From the NCBI RefSeq assembly GCF_040703125.1, contig NZ_CP160035.1:3582001-3646000 (forward strand): a DNA stretch of 64,000 nucleotides. Direction: 5' to 3'. Position numbers and translations under genes: made by a program. This DNA is from Flavobacterium ovatum (lineage in GTDB: Bacteria > Bacteroidota > Bacteroidia > Flavobacteriales > Flavobacteriaceae). Under the pieces are notes generated by a model, which ran no database searches, was not told where the DNA came from, and was given only the letters and a program-made list of their open reading frames with translations. Shown in pieces: positions 55,194-64,000 of this stretch (the stretch's first letter is position 1; each line of letters begins with the position of its first letter).

Positions 55194-57597
55194 GGTTCTA
55201 CTACTTTTATTGATTTCAATAAATAGTTTCGCACAACATAAAATTTCGGGTACTATCACCGATAATAAAGGAAATAAATTAGCAACTGTAGAAGTCTTCA
55301 ATAAGACAACGGGGGTTAAAGAATTCTCTAAATCAAATGGGGAATTTGAATTTAATTTCAAAAACCAAGGAAGCCATGACTTTGTGTTTTACAAAAACGG
55401 ATTTAGTATCGTGGAGCAAATCAGCATTACAACAGGAAGTCAATTGACGGTTGTTTTGTCTAAAATCAACAATTTATCTGAAGTTATTATTCGAAAACAA
55501 AATGACAGACTACAATCCATTCATAAGCTAAACGACATTGAAGAAACGGCGATTTATGCTGGTAAAAAAACGGAAGTAATCAATATTAGCAAATTGACGG
55601 CCAATAAAGCGACCAATAATGCGAGACAGATTTTTGCTCAAGTTGTTGGTTTGACCATAAACGAAAGTTCTGATGGTGGTTTACAGTTGAGTATTGGTGG
55701 TCGAGGTTTAAACCCTAATAGAACGGCCAATTTCAATACCCGTCAAAACGGTTACGATATTAGTGCTGATGTTTTGGGGTATCCAGAAAGCTATTATGCA
55801 ACTCCAACCGAAGCTTTGGAAGAAATTCAAGTGATTCGTGGTGCTGCCTCTTTACAATACGGAACGCAATTTGGAGGTTTGATTAATTTTAAAATAAAAA
55901 GCCCAACTACAAAACCTTTTGAACTAGTAACCCGCAATACTATTGGTTCTTTTGGGTTGTTTACCAACTATACCTCTGTAAGTGGTACTAATGGGAAATT
56001 TAGCTATTATTCTTTTTTCAATTACAAAAAAGGAGATGGCTACAGACCCAACTCGGAATTTGAAAGTAAAAACTATTTTGCTAATTTGAATTATAAGTTC
56101 AATGACAAAACCTCTTTACATTTTGACTATACGTACTATAATTATTTGGCACAACAACCAGGCGGATTGACAGACGAGCAATTTAATGACGACCCAAGAC
56201 AAAGCAACAGAACCCGAAATTGGTTTGCTGTAGATTGGAATTTATTTGCCTTGCGTTTGAAACACAAGTTTAATGAAGATGCTGATTTCTCCTTACAACT
56301 TTTTGGTTTGGATGCCAGCAGGAAAGCTTTAGGCTTTAGGGACAACCGAATCACTACGCCAGACCCTATGGAAGAACGTGATTTAATTATTGGTGATTTT
56401 GTCAACTGGGGAGCTGAAGCTCGTTACCTAAAACGCTATTTTATTGGTCAACAAAAAAGTGCTTTTTTGATTGGAACCAAATACTATCAATCGCGCAACA
56501 CGCAACAACAAGGCCCAGGAAGTTCAGGTAGCGATGCCAATTTTAATTTAGCGACTGACGAATTTCAATATTACCAAAACCAATCGGATTTCACTTTTCC
56601 AAATTTGAACGTTGCGGTTTTTGGAGAAAATATATTTAAAATCAACAACAACTTCACCATTACCCCTGGTTTTAGAATCGAAAAAATCATTACCAAAGCA
56701 GATGGCTCTTATCGAAAAATCAACCTTGATTTGGCCGGAAATGTAATCCAAGATGACACACAAATTGAAAACACAATTAAGGATAGAAATCTATTTTTGT
56801 TTGGTGTTGGTTTAAGTTACAAGCCCAAAAACGGAATAGAAATATACGGAAACGTTTCTCAAAACTATCGTTCAGTGACCTTTAGTGATATTCGTACTGT
56901 AAATCCAAGTCAAACTATTGACCCAAACATTAAGGACGAAAATGGATATACTTCTGACATTGGAATAAGAGGTAATATTGCTAAAAAATTGACGTTTGAC
57001 ACCAGTATTTTTGGATTGTACTATAATGATAAAATTGGCGATTATGATGGTACTAACTCTTCAAATCAAATTGTAAAAATTAGAGCGAATACAGGAACAG
57101 CAATTACCTATGGGTTTGAAACTTTATTGGATTGGAATATCGCCAAAACTTATTTTGAAGACAAGGAAAATTTGAGCTGGAATCTTTTTACAAACTCTGC
57201 TATAACTGGTTCTAGTTACTTAAAATCGGATGTTCCTACTATTTTAAAAGGGTACAAAGTAGAATTTGTTCCGTTGTACAATATCAAATCAGGTACAAGT
57301 GTTGGGTATAAAAATTTCTTATCTAGTTTGCAATTCACTTATGTTTCCTCGCAACTATCTAGCGCGAGCAGTAATTCGTCTAATAACGTATTAACAGGTA
57401 TTTCCGGACCTATCCCAGCGTATTATGTAGCCGATATTTCTACCTCGTACAAATGGAAAAGCTTTAAACTAGAAGCTGGAATAACCAACTTTACAAACAA
57501 CAGTTATTTTACCCGAAGAGCAACAGGATATCCTGGACCTGGAATCATTCCATCAGATAGTAGAACGTTTTATACAACATTGGAATTTGTTTTTTAA
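55171..57597 (+). CDS. TonB-dependent outer-membrane receptor
   Basis: 808 residues from ATG 55171, overlapping the HTTM gene by 23 bp; an earlier start would add 13 residues ahead of the signal. Signal peptide VYKVLLLLLISINSFAQ, then a CarboxypepD_reg-like domain (ISGTITDNKGNKLATVEVF), a plug (ALEEIQVIRGAASLQYGTQF) and a 22-strand barrel ending TLEFVF. The sequence resembles FecA-type receptors. It probably imports an iron or other metal complex using TonB energy. A strong terminator follows. Confidence 0.92.
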   Translation: MTPSKVYKVLLLLLISINSFAQHKISGTITDNKGNKLATVEVFNKTTGVKEFSKSNGEFEFNFKNQGSHDFVFYKNGFSIVEQISITTGSQLTVVLSKINNLSEVIIRKQNDRLQSIHKLNDIEETAIYAGKKTEVINISKLTANKATNNARQIFAQVVGLTINESSDGGLQLSIGGRGLNPNRTANFNTRQNGYDISADVLGYPESYYATPTEALEEIQVIRGAASLQYGTQFGGLINFKIKSPTTKPFELVTRNTIGSFGLFTNYTSVSGTNGKFSYYSFFNYKKGDGYRPNSEFESKNYFANLNYKFNDKTSLHFDYTYYNYLAQQPGGLTDEQFNDDPRQSNRTRNWFAVDWNLFALRLKHKFNEDADFSLQLFGLDASRKALGFRDNRITTPDPMEERDLIIGDFVNWGAEARYLKRYFIGQQKSAFLIGTKYYQSRNTQQQGPGSSGSDANFNLATDEFQYYQNQSDFTFPNLNVAVFGENIFKINNNFTITPGFRIEKIITKADGSYRKINLDLAGNVIQDDTQIENTIKDRNLFLFGVGLSYKPKNGIEIYGNVSQNYRSVTFSDIRTVNPSQTIDPNIKDENGYTSDIGIRGNIAKKLTFDTSIFGLYYNDKIGDYDGTNSSNQIVKIRANTGTAITYGFETLLDWNIAKTYFEDKENLSWNLFTNSAITGSSYLKSDVPTILKGYKVEFVPLYNIKSGTSVGYKNFLSSLQFTYVSSQLSSASSNSSNNVLTGISGPIPAYYVADISTSYKWKSFKLEAGITNFTNNSYFTRRATGYPGPGIIPSDSRTFYTTLEFVF

Positions 57598-57618
57598 AAA
57601 TTAAGAAGTTCTATTTTT

Positions 57619-57682
57619 TTAACCACTTAAAAAATAATTGATAGGATGTACTTATCATTATTTCTTAAGTGGTTTTTTTTTT
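57619..57682 (+). terminator. Terminator after the TonB receptor gene
   Basis: AACCACTTAA (57621-57630) pairs with TTAAGTGGTT (57665-57674), with further inner pairing, then a run of T. Confidence 0.9.
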
Positions 57683-57786
57683 TGAAGTACATAACCGTAA
57701 ATCCTATAACTTATTTTCTGAATTGTATAAAATATGGATCTATATCTCAAACTATCTTTGACATAACAACTTTAAAACTAAAAATC

Positions 57787-57981
57787 ATGAACCTCAAAAG
57801 AATCTTTGGAACTATATTAACCATATTAGGTATTAGTGGTTTGATCTATACTGCTGTATTATTCAGTACTGCATCTGAAAGTACACATGATATAAAATCT
57901 CTGATTATATATGGTGTCTTAGGAATAGTGTTTTTTAGTTCAGGTATTAGCCTAGTTCGTACCACTAAAGACGAATCATAA
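57787..57981 (+). CDS. Small two-helix membrane protein
   Basis: 64 residues from ATG 57787; the frame upstream is a non-coding extension over the terminator. Two membrane helices: RIFGTILTILGISGLIYTAV and LIIYGVLGIVFFSSGISLV. Such short proteins occur in Flavobacteria near stress genes, but I know no function. A similar small gene follows 28 bp downstream. Confidence 0.7.
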   Translation: MNLKRIFGTILTILGISGLIYTAVLFSTASESTHDIKSLIIYGVLGIVFFSSGISLVRTTKDES

Positions 57982-58009
57982 TATCATTATAAATTTAAAT
58001 TAGAAAATC

Positions 58010-58219
58010 ATGAAAAATACAGGAATAGTATTAATCGTTTTAGGAGCAATTATGATGATTTACACGGGATTTAATTATGTCACAACTGAGAAAATTGTTG
58101 ACATAGGCCCTATAGAAATTAATCATGAAAAGAACAATCCAGTAACTTGGTCCCCCTTAGTGGGCGGAGTACTATTTTTGGGAGGTATTTTTTTCTTAGT
58201 CAAAAATTCAAAAAAATAG
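58010..58219 (+). CDS. Small two-helix membrane protein
   Basis: 69 residues with helices TGIVLIVLGAIMMIYTGF and PLVGGVLFLGGIFFLV, linked by a loop TTEKIVDIGPIEINHEKN. The short IDIGPI(E/Q)I-like loop is common in these flavobacterial proteins. It follows the like-sized gene at 57787 and probably shares its transcript. No function is known. Confidence 0.75.
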   Translation: MKNTGIVLIVLGAIMMIYTGFNYVTTEKIVDIGPIEINHEKNNPVTWSPLVGGVLFLGGIFFLVKNSKK

Positions 58220-58231
58220 TATTCTACTCTT

Positions 58232-59032
58232 TTATTTTAAACTAGAACGTACCATTTTAAAATACTCCAATGCTTTTAATAACCTTGTACCGTACCAAGA
58301 AAACATTTCACCATCGACTAAAATAATTTGAGCGCTAGACAAATCAGGTTGCAACTCATAACCATCTTCTTTCTTGAAAGGATAAGGTTCTGATGACAAT
58401 AAAATAACTTCCGGATTAGCGTCACTTAATTGAGCTATAGAAACTTCAGGATAACGAGTGATTGCTCTAAATACATTTTCAAACCGATTGAGTTGAAGCA
58501 ACTCATGAATATAATTATTCGAACCAGCCACCATATATGGATTTTTCCAAATAAAATAGGCCGTTTTTATTGTCGGTTTATCATGGATAAATTGTTTGAA
58601 ATTGCTCAAGGCAAATGCTAGTTTATCATTCCATTTTCGAGCTTCGACACGACGATTAAAAAGCTGACCGAAATCGGTTATCATTTGAAAATTATCGTCA
58701 ATTGTCAAAATATCTGTTACCCAAACAGGACATATTTCGCTTAGTTTTTCAACAATTTCTTTGGTGTTTTCTTCTTTATTGCAAATGATAATATCAGGTT
58801 CCAATAACCTTATTTTTTCATAATGTACTTTCTTGGTTCCTCCTACCTTAATTTTGGTAGATTTTAGATGATAGGGATGTACACAGAATTTTGTGATTCC
58901 AACAATATACGCTTCTAAACCCAAATCATAGAGCAACTCAGTTTGCGAAGGCACTAATGAAATAATTCGTTGCGGTGCTTTCTCAAAAAAATGTTCAGTT
59001 CCTAGTTGATCTGTAAAAATATTTTTCTTCAA
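58232..59032 (-). CDS. BtuF-like helical-backbone metal receptor
   Basis: 266 residues, apparently from a TTG start; the first ATG is far inside, and the frame closes just upstream. Features of the BtuF/FhuD class III binding fold: RIISLVPSQTELLYDLGLE, VGITKFCVHP, LLEPDIIICNKEENTKEIVE, MVAGSNNYIHELLQLN. Members bind B12 or siderophores for an ABC importer. Unlike a normal binding protein, it shows no signal peptide or lipobox, so it may act in the cytoplasm. The orphan ATPase at 22223 is a possible partner. Confidence 0.85.
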   Translation of the reverse strand: MKKNIFTDQLGTEHFFEKAPQRIISLVPSQTELLYDLGLEAYIVGITKFCVHPYHLKSTKIKVGGTKKVHYEKIRLLEPDIIICNKEENTKEIVEKLSEICPVWVTDILTIDDNFQMITDFGQLFNRRVEARKWNDKLAFALSNFKQFIHDKPTIKTAYFIWKNPYMVAGSNNYIHELLQLNRFENVFRAITRYPEVSIAQLSDANPEVILLSSEPYPFKKEDGYELQPDLSSAQIILVDGEMFSWYGTRLLKALEYFKMVRSSLK

Positions 59033-59201
59033 GTTAATTATTTAAAAAGTTGACCCTAACCTAAAGCTTTGTTTAAAACTCAAACCCTTAAGGAATTTAG
59101 AAAAATTAAGTAAATGTTTGAATTTTAATAATACCTCCGTTAAGCTAAATAAAACTTAATTACTTAATGATAAAAAAATAATATTTATCAGTTTTTAAAC
59201 A

Positions 59202-60023
59202 CTACAACTTCAAGCTCATAATCACTTCCATTTCCTGTTGCATTTTTAAAGCTTCGGCTCTAGCCTTTTCTGCAAAATCAGCTCCTTTAGAAGCATAGAT
59301 AATTCCTCTTGAAGAATTAATCAATAACCCTATTTTGTCGTTCATCCCATACTTACAAACTTCAGAAAGGCTTCCTCCTTGTGCTCCTACTCCTGGTACT
59401 AGCAAGAAACTATCTGGAACAATTTTACGGATTTCTGTAAAATACTCAGCTTTCGTCGCACCCACTACATACATTAAGTTTTGGCTATTGTTCCAAGTTT
59501 TAGACGTTTCTAATACATGCTTGTACAATTCTTTTCCGCCTACATTCAAGGTTTGAAAATCAAAAGCTCCTTCGTTAGAAGTCAGAGCAAGCATGATGGT
59601 ATGTTTGTTTTCAAAAGCTAAAAACGGTTCTACCGAATCTTTCCCCATATAAGGCGCTACGGTCACACTATCAAAATTCAAGTCTTCAAAAAAAGCTTTG
59701 GCATACATCGAAGAAGTATTTCCTATATCGCCACGTTTAGCATCAGCAATAGTGAATACCTCTGGATAATTTTCGTTGATATAATTGATAGTTTTATGCA
59801 AAGACATCCAGCCTTTGATTCCGTATGCTTCAAAAAAAGCAATATTTGGTTTGTATGACACACACAAATCATGTGTTGCGTCAATAATGGCTTTATTAAA
59901 CTCAAAAATAGGATCTTCAAGTGCTAATAAATGTTCCGGTATCTTGTTTAAATCAACATCTAAGCCTACGCATAGAAAAGATTTTTTTAGTTGAATTTGG
60001 TCAAAAAGTTGTTCTGTAGTCAT
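59202..60023 (-). CDS. pyrF: Orotidine 5'-phosphate decarboxylase (type 2)
   Basis: 273 residues, the longer type 2 form. The catalytic segment is [20 protein letters not shown], followed by [16 protein letters not shown] and the phosphate site [14 protein letters not shown] and [12 protein letters not shown]. It makes UMP, the last step of de novo pyrimidine synthesis. It is a single gene here. Confidence 0.96.
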   Translation of the reverse strand: MTTEQLFDQIQLKKSFLCVGLDVDLNKIPEHLLALEDPIFEFNKAIIDATHDLCVSYKPNIAFFEAYGIKGWMSLHKTINYINENYPEVFTIADAKRGDIGNTSSMYAKAFFEDLNFDSVTVAPYMGKDSVEPFLAFENKHTIMLALTSNEGAFDFQTLNVGGKELYKHVLETSKTWNNSQNLMYVVGATKAEYFTEIRKIVPDSFLLVPGVGAQGGSLSEVCKYGMNDKIGLLINSSRGIIYASKGADFAEKARAEALKMQQEMEVIMSLKL

Positions 60024-60184
60024 CTGTTATATGGATTCAGCTGGCAAATTTACAAACTAGAATCTAAATAACTTGAAATTTTATAATAATCCTAAAAAAT
60101 TGTATAAGTGACATGATACATTACCACAATATCTTTGTAAATCTGGTTTAAATTATAGATTCATTTAACAGCTAATACATAATT

Positions 60185-60370
60185 ATGAATACTACAGAAA
60201 TCAAAGAAAATTGGAACGAATTAAAAAGAAAATTGAAACAAAAACTTGCTGATATAACAGATGACGATTTATTATTAGCCGAAAGAAAACAAGAAGAAAT
60301 ACTTGGAAAACTTGAAGTAAAACTAGGGAAATCTAAAGACAAAATCAGAAAAGTTATTGCCGAGTTGTAG
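60185..60370 (+). CDS. CsbD-like general stress protein
   Basis: 61 residues with the CsbD pattern: IKENWNELKRKLKQKLADIT, then DDDLLLAERKQEEILGKLE and LGKSKDKIRKVI, which should form helices. CsbD proteins are induced by stress in several bacteria; their action is unknown. A TATCTTTG box at 60130-60137 may be its -7 element. A long palindrome follows. Confidence 0.85.
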   Translation: MNTTEIKENWNELKRKLKQKLADITDDDLLLAERKQEEILGKLEVKLGKSKDKIRKVIAEL

Positions 60371-60398
60371 TTTATACTATTTCAACAAAAAAACTAGA

Positions 60399-60449
60399 AG
60401 CCTATTGGTTATTAATTCTTATTTTTAATGAATTAATAACCAATAGGCT
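60399..60449. terminator. 20-bp palindrome between csbD-like and AI-2E genes
   Basis: AGCCTATTGGTTATTAATTC (60399-60418) pairs exactly with 60430-60449 around an 11-nt loop. On the plus strand it is not followed by a T-run; on the minus strand it is, after a few bases. It may end csbD transcription or control the downstream gene, which starts 29 bp later. Confidence 0.65.
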
Positions 60450-60477
60450 AGCTTATCATTTAATAAACAATATAATT

Positions 60478-61584
60478 ATGTCAGGTAAAAATCATATCGC
60501 ACTAGATTTATTAGGGGTTGTCTTAATTGTATTTATAGCATATCTTTTACAAGATTTTATAATCCCTCTATTATTTGCCATTATTCTAAGTGTGTTAATT
60601 TACCCAATTGTACAATTTTTTGAGTCCCGTTTATGCTTTAATCGTATTATTTCAATCACCATAGCTATAATTATTTTCTCAGCAATAATTTTCTTAGTTT
60701 TTGCTTTGATAAGTATGCAATTTGAAGAGATCATGAGCAAAAGCAGTAAATACTATATTCAAATTAAACAAAAAACGATTCCCTTATTTGCACAAATGGA
60801 ACATGACTTAGGAGTTAGCAGCAAGGATATTGTAGGGAATAATAAACTTGAAGTAAAAGAAATTGTAAAACAAAATTCTAATAAAATAATCCCATTTTTA
60901 ACCAAATCAGGAGGAGTGCTTAGTGATTTTATTTTATCTCCTTTGTATATGTTTTTGTTTTTATTATATCGAAATTTCTTGGTGAGTTTTATTTATAAAG
61001 CTACATCAGGATTTTATAACAAAGCCAAAACAAGACAAATTTTAAGCGAGCTTTATAAAGTGCAGCAAAATTACATGCTAGGCTTAGTGAGTGTAATGGC
61101 TATTGTAGGTTTACTCAATAGTATAGGTTTATTGATATTAGGCATTGAATATCCTTTTTTCTTTGGTTTTTTATGCTCCTTATTATTACTTGTTCCATAT
61201 ATTGGTATTATTATAGGTTCTATTTTACCTGCTTTAATAGCCTTAGCAACCAAAGACTCTTATTGGTATGCTGTGGGTGTAATTGGAATTTTTGGATTCA
61301 TTCAATTTATTGAAGGAAATTTCATAACTCCTAAAATTACAGGCAATAAAGTTTCATTAAATGCTTTTGCCTCAATTTTATCTATTGTACTTTTTTCAAT
61401 GCTATGGGGAATTCCTGGTATGATTTTAGCATTGCCTATTACGGCTTCGTTAAAAGTTGTTTTTGACAACACTAAGAACTTAAAAGTCATTGGCTTTCTA
61501 TTAGGTGAAGCTAAAGAAAAGTATTTTAGTAGCAAAGCAAAATACCGATTAAAAATTTGGAATAAAATAAGACTCCAGAAATAG
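60478..61584 (+). CDS. AI-2E family (PerM-like) transporter
   Basis: 368 residues with about eight membrane helices. Family signs are FIIPLLFAIILSVLIYPIVQFFE at the start (in two parts), SPLYMFLFLLYRNFL, YKVQQNYMLGLVSVMAIVG, LLLVPYIGIIIGSILPALIAL and FIEGNFITPKITGNKVSLN. Despite the family name, members export various compounds or exchange ions. The gene runs 88 bp before the AraC-type regulator. Confidence 0.88.
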   Translation: MSGKNHIALDLLGVVLIVFIAYLLQDFIIPLLFAIILSVLIYPIVQFFESRLCFNRIISITIAIIIFSAIIFLVFALISMQFEEIMSKSSKYYIQIKQKTIPLFAQMEHDLGVSSKDIVGNNKLEVKEIVKQNSNKIIPFLTKSGGVLSDFILSPLYMFLFLLYRNFLVSFIYKATSGFYNKAKTRQILSELYKVQQNYMLGLVSVMAIVGLLNSIGLLILGIEYPFFFGFLCSLLLLVPYIGIIIGSILPALIALATKDSYWYAVGVIGIFGFIQFIEGNFITPKITGNKVSLNAFASILSIVLFSMLWGIPGMILALPITASLKVVFDNTKNLKVIGFLLGEAKEKYFSSKAKYRLKIWNKIRLQK

Positions 61585-61672
61585 TTAGTGAGTATTTAAT
61601 TTTAATTAACAAAATAATATCCAATTGATTTTAGATATATATTTGATTAATTTCGTAACAAAAACAAGTAAT

Positions 61673-62239
61673 ATGAAGGTTTTTATAAAATTTGATTTTA
61701 ATAGTATTTGTAATAAAGTTCTTTCGGAAAAACTAGAAAGCTCCCAAATCAAATATAGAGTTTTAGGCTTTGGAGAGGTTGAGTTTTTAAATAATGTATC
61801 TGAAGAACAATTAAAAACTTTTTCAGAATCACTAGTCCCTTATGGAATTGAGATCGTAGAAAATCAAAAAACAATATTGGTTCAAAAAATAAAAGATATC
61901 ATAATTGAAATGGTTTTTTGCGAAGAAGTGAATGTAAACGTGAAAAGCTCTGTATATTTAGCAGAAAAATTAAATCATAGTTATGGTTATCTGTCCAATT
62001 TATTTTCTGAAGTAACTTATACTTCTATTGAGAATTTTATTATTCTTCAAAAAATTGAACATACCAAGCAGTTAATTATCAATAGTGAACTTTCATTGAC
62101 TGAAATTGCATTTAAGCTCAATTATTCGAGCGTAGCTCACCTAAGTTCCCAATTCAAGAATACAACTGGAATTACACCATCGGCTTTTCAAAGAATTATT
62201 AAAAAAAGAAGAGAAATCGCTTCTCAAAATTTAAACTAA
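61673..62239 (+). CDS. AraC-type transcriptional regulator with HMA-like N-terminus
   Basis: 188 residues from ATG 61673. The first 65 residues (FDFNSICNKVLSEKLESSQIK, YRVLGFGEVEFLNN) look like a ferredoxin-like/HMA fold lacking metal-binding cysteines. The C-terminal two helix-turn-helix motifs (SVYLAEKLNHSYGYLSNLFS and SLTEIAFKLNYSSVAHLSSQFK, each read within the 100-residue AraC domain) end in TTGITPSAFQR. It lies directly upstream of the response regulator and sensor kinase, so the three may form a signalling unit. Confidence 0.85.
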   Translation: MKVFIKFDFNSICNKVLSEKLESSQIKYRVLGFGEVEFLNNVSEEQLKTFSESLVPYGIEIVENQKTILVQKIKDIIIEMVFCEEVNVNVKSSVYLAEKLNHSYGYLSNLFSEVTYTSIENFIILQKIEHTKQLIINSELSLTEIAFKLNYSSVAHLSSQFKNTTGITPSAFQRIIKKRREIASQNLN

Positions 62240-62245
62240 AAACAT

Positions 62246-62692
62246 ATGCAACACGATTCTATAATTATAACTCTGGCAGATGATGATGAAGATGACAGGC
62301 TATTTTTCACAGATGCCTTTGATGAGATAAAAATAAATACCGTTATAAACACAGTGAACAACGGGAAGGAGTTGTTGAATTATTTAAATCATCCTGAAAC
62401 TATTTTGCCTAATCTTATTTTCTTGGATTTAAATATGCCCATTTTAAACGGAATTGGATGTTTAGAAGCAATCAAAAAAAATGATGCCTTTAAGGATATT
62501 GCCATCGCAATTTACTCTACCTCTTCTTCTGAAAAGGATATTGAAAACACCTTTGTTTTGGGCGCTAATATCTATATCAAAAAACCGAGTGACTTCAATG
62601 ACTTAAAAAAAATATTATCCGATGTTGTTGTGATCAATTGGCAATACCATACGAATGGTTTGAATAAAGAAAATTTTTTACTCCGATTATAA
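62246..62692 (+). CDS. Response regulator receiver domain protein (Rcp1-like)
   Basis: 148 residues, a stand-alone receiver. The acidic pocket is LADDDEDD (Asp12-14), the phosphoacceptor Asp61 lies in LIFLDLNMPILNG, and YSTSSSE and the Lys in IYIKKPSDF complete the site. No output domain is present, so it may pass phosphate on or bind a kinase. It lies 3 bp upstream of the sensor kinase gene and 6 bp after the AraC-type gene. Confidence 0.92.
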   Translation: MQHDSIIITLADDDEDDRLFFTDAFDEIKINTVINTVNNGKELLNYLNHPETILPNLIFLDLNMPILNGIGCLEAIKKNDAFKDIAIAIYSTSSSEKDIENTFVLGANIYIKKPSDFNDLKKILSDVVVINWQYHTNGLNKENFLLRL

Positions 62693-62695
62693 TTC

Positions 62696-64000
62696 ATGAA
62701 AAATAACAAATATAAATCATCCGTTTATCACAAAATTATATTTGCTATAAGCTTAACGGTATTGCTGTTTATTGGTGTCATTACCGTTAAGCATATAAAA
62801 AACATTTCGGATTCTTCCAAATTGCTCATGCATACTTATGAAGTGAATCTTGAGTTAGAACATTTATTTTCTAATATAAAAGATTCTGAAAACAGCATGA
62901 GGGGTTATTTAATTTCAAAAGATAGTATCTACTTAAAACCTTACCAAACTGCCACTAAAAACATTAATTTCTCTTTCTTACTACTAAAAAAACTTACATC
63001 AGACAATCCTATTCAACAAAGAAAACTAGAATCACTATTTGAAATTATCGATAAGCGTTATGAAACTATTTCCAATTATAATGATATAAACAGCAATGTT
63101 GATCTAAGTAGAAACTATTACTTCAAAAAAAACTTCAGAGAAAGCAGCGAACTTTTAGTTAGAATCAGAAACAAACTGAATGAAATGATTGCGCTAGAAG
63201 AAATGTATCTAAAAAATCGTAATCAACTCTATAAGAACCAAGTTTACCTTACGCCAATACTCACCCTTAGTATCTTATTTATCACTCTACTAGTATTAGT
63301 TTTTGCTTATTATAAAACGAATAAAGATGTAGAAAAACTACAAGCCGCTAATATTGAACTAAATAAATCACAATTTTTGAGTTATCAAGCGGAGATACTC
63401 TCTGAATTTGGAACCTGGGAATGGGATTTAATTAATAATAAAATAATTTATTCTGACAATTTTTATCGAATTCTTGGCGTTGAGCCACAATCATTTGAAG
63501 CAAGTAATGACAATTTCAATCGCTTTGTCCACCCTGAAGACCTAGATATTACAAGTCAAATTGTTCAAAAAATATTAACCAATCAAGACCTACCGTATTC
63601 CTATTTTAGAATTATCCGTCCCGATGGAGAAGTACGATTATTAAGAGCTACAGGTAAATTATTCACTGACAAACTAGAAAACCAAACAGTACTTGGGGTT
63701 ACAGAAGATATTACCTTAGAAGATAATAAAACAAAATTGCTAAAACAGAATTACAACGAACTTAAAATCTTTGAAGAATCCAGTAAGCAGGCAGAAATAT
63801 TGGGAAAATATGGTAGTTGGGTATTAAACTACGATACATTACAATATCTGTTTTCGGACAACCAATATCGATTACTGGGTTTTGAGCCAAAATCCTTTAA
63901 TCCTACAGCCGACCAATTTCTAGAATTTGTACACCCAGAAGACAAACACATCATCACAAATGCACATGAAAAGGCACAGGTAGAACAGTATTTCCCAACA
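62696..64000 (+). CDS. CHASE3/PAS sensor kinase, N-terminal part (partial)
   Basis: The frame starts at ATG 62696 and stays open to the window end (435 codons). It has helices at about residues 15-35 and 185-207 flanking a helical CHASE3-type sensing domain (LFSNIKDSENSMRGYLISKD, in the periplasm). Two PAS_3-type domains follow, with FGTWEWDLINNKIIYSDNFYR and later YGSWVLNYDTLQYLFSDNQYR (each repeated with RFVHPED/FVHPEDK). The histidine kinase domain must lie beyond 64000. It probably signals through the receiver protein directly upstream. Confidence 0.88.
   Translation, partial: MKNNKYKSSVYHKIIFAISLTVLLFIGVITVKHIKNISDSSKLLMHTYEVNLELEHLFSNIKDSENSMRGYLISKDSIYLKPYQTATKNINFSFLLLKKLTSDNPIQQRKLESLFEIIDKRYETISNYNDINSNVDLSRNYYFKKNFRESSELLVRIRNKLNEMIALEEMYLKNRNQLYKNQVYLTPILTLSILFITLLVLVFAYYKTNKDVEKLQAANIELNKSQFLSYQAEILSEFGTWEWDLINNKIIYSDNFYRILGVEPQSFEASNDNFNRFVHPEDLDITSQIVQKILTNQDLPYSYFRIIRPDGEVRLLRATGKLFTDKLENQTVLGVTEDITLEDNKTKLLKQNYNELKIFEESSKQAEILGKYGSWVLNYDTLQYLFSDNQYRLLGFEPKSFNPTADQFLEFVHPEDKHIITNAHEKAQVEQYFPT

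Overview
The window is AT-rich and looks like a chromosome segment of a Flavobacterium-type bacterium (Bacteroidota, Flavobacteriia). The evidence is the promoter style (TTTG about 19-21 bases upstream of TAnnTTTG), many Bacteroidota lipoproteins, a TonB receptor next to imelysin and DUF4856 proteins, a type II-C cas9-cas1-cas2 locus, and a short carotenoid operon with fused CrtYcd and a CrtZ-type hydroxylase. There are no rRNA or tRNA genes that I can see.

Layout. 1-1.5 kb: end of trpB, a small gamma-glutamylcyclotransferase-like gene and trpA. 1.5-9 kb: an accessory stretch with a GYF_2 protein, a frameshifted membrane-protein gene, a PH-domain protein, a GH82 (iota-carrageenase-like) lipoprotein, a CBM9-like lipoprotein, a TPR protein, several dispersed palindromic repeats and a truncated cobalamin-riboswitch-like sequence. 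9-21 kb: an SLC13-type transporter, two secreted unknowns, sucC, and gltB-gltD. About 1.3 kb of gene-free DNA follows. 22-25 kb: an orphan siderophore/B12-type ABC ATPase, a DUF5602 lipoprotein, trmL and an RluE-like pseudouridine synthase.

25.2-35.5 kb: a type II-C CRISPR-Cas system. A tracrRNA gene lies on the minus strand upstream of cas9, then come cas9 (1347 aa), cas1, cas2 and an array of 36 repeats (46 bp) with 35 spacers (29-30 bp). The cas9-cas1 gap is filled by a HUH/Y1 (RAYT-like) transposase gene and about seven tandem 207-215 bp units, each able to form three hairpins. The tracrRNA anti-repeat shows that the functional crRNA strand is minus, opposite to the cas genes. The last repeat is part of a 28-bp perfect inverted repeat, and a degraded solitary repeat lies 1.4 kb further on.

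35.8-42 kb: a lactonase-family beta-propeller protein, rmuC, and a small cluster with two YceI-like proteins, a DUF5777 barrel, an OB-fold protein and a c-type cytochrome lipoprotein. 42-48.6 kb (minus strand): an eight-gene light-response operon, carH-like regulator, crtI, crtB, crtZ, crtYcd, SRPBCC protein, photolyase and TIGR01777 epimerase. It probably makes a hydroxylated cyclic carotenoid such as zeaxanthin and repairs UV damage, under a B12-type photoreceptor-repressor. 48.9-51 kb: a Kir-type potassium channel and a dienelactone-hydrolase-like protein. 51.3-57.6 kb: DUF4856, imelysin, HTTM protein and TonB receptor, probably a metal (iron) uptake unit. 57.8-64 kb: small membrane proteins, a BtuF-like binding protein, pyrF, a CsbD protein, an AI-2E family permease, an AraC-type regulator, a response regulator and the start of a CHASE3/PAS sensor kinase cut by the window end.

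Most notable: the transposase/hairpin array inside the cas operon, the inverted tracrRNA/array orientation with its palindromic end, the stray repeat-like element at 36.85 kb, the carH-carotenoid-photolyase operon, and a GH82 homologue lacking the presumed catalytic base.
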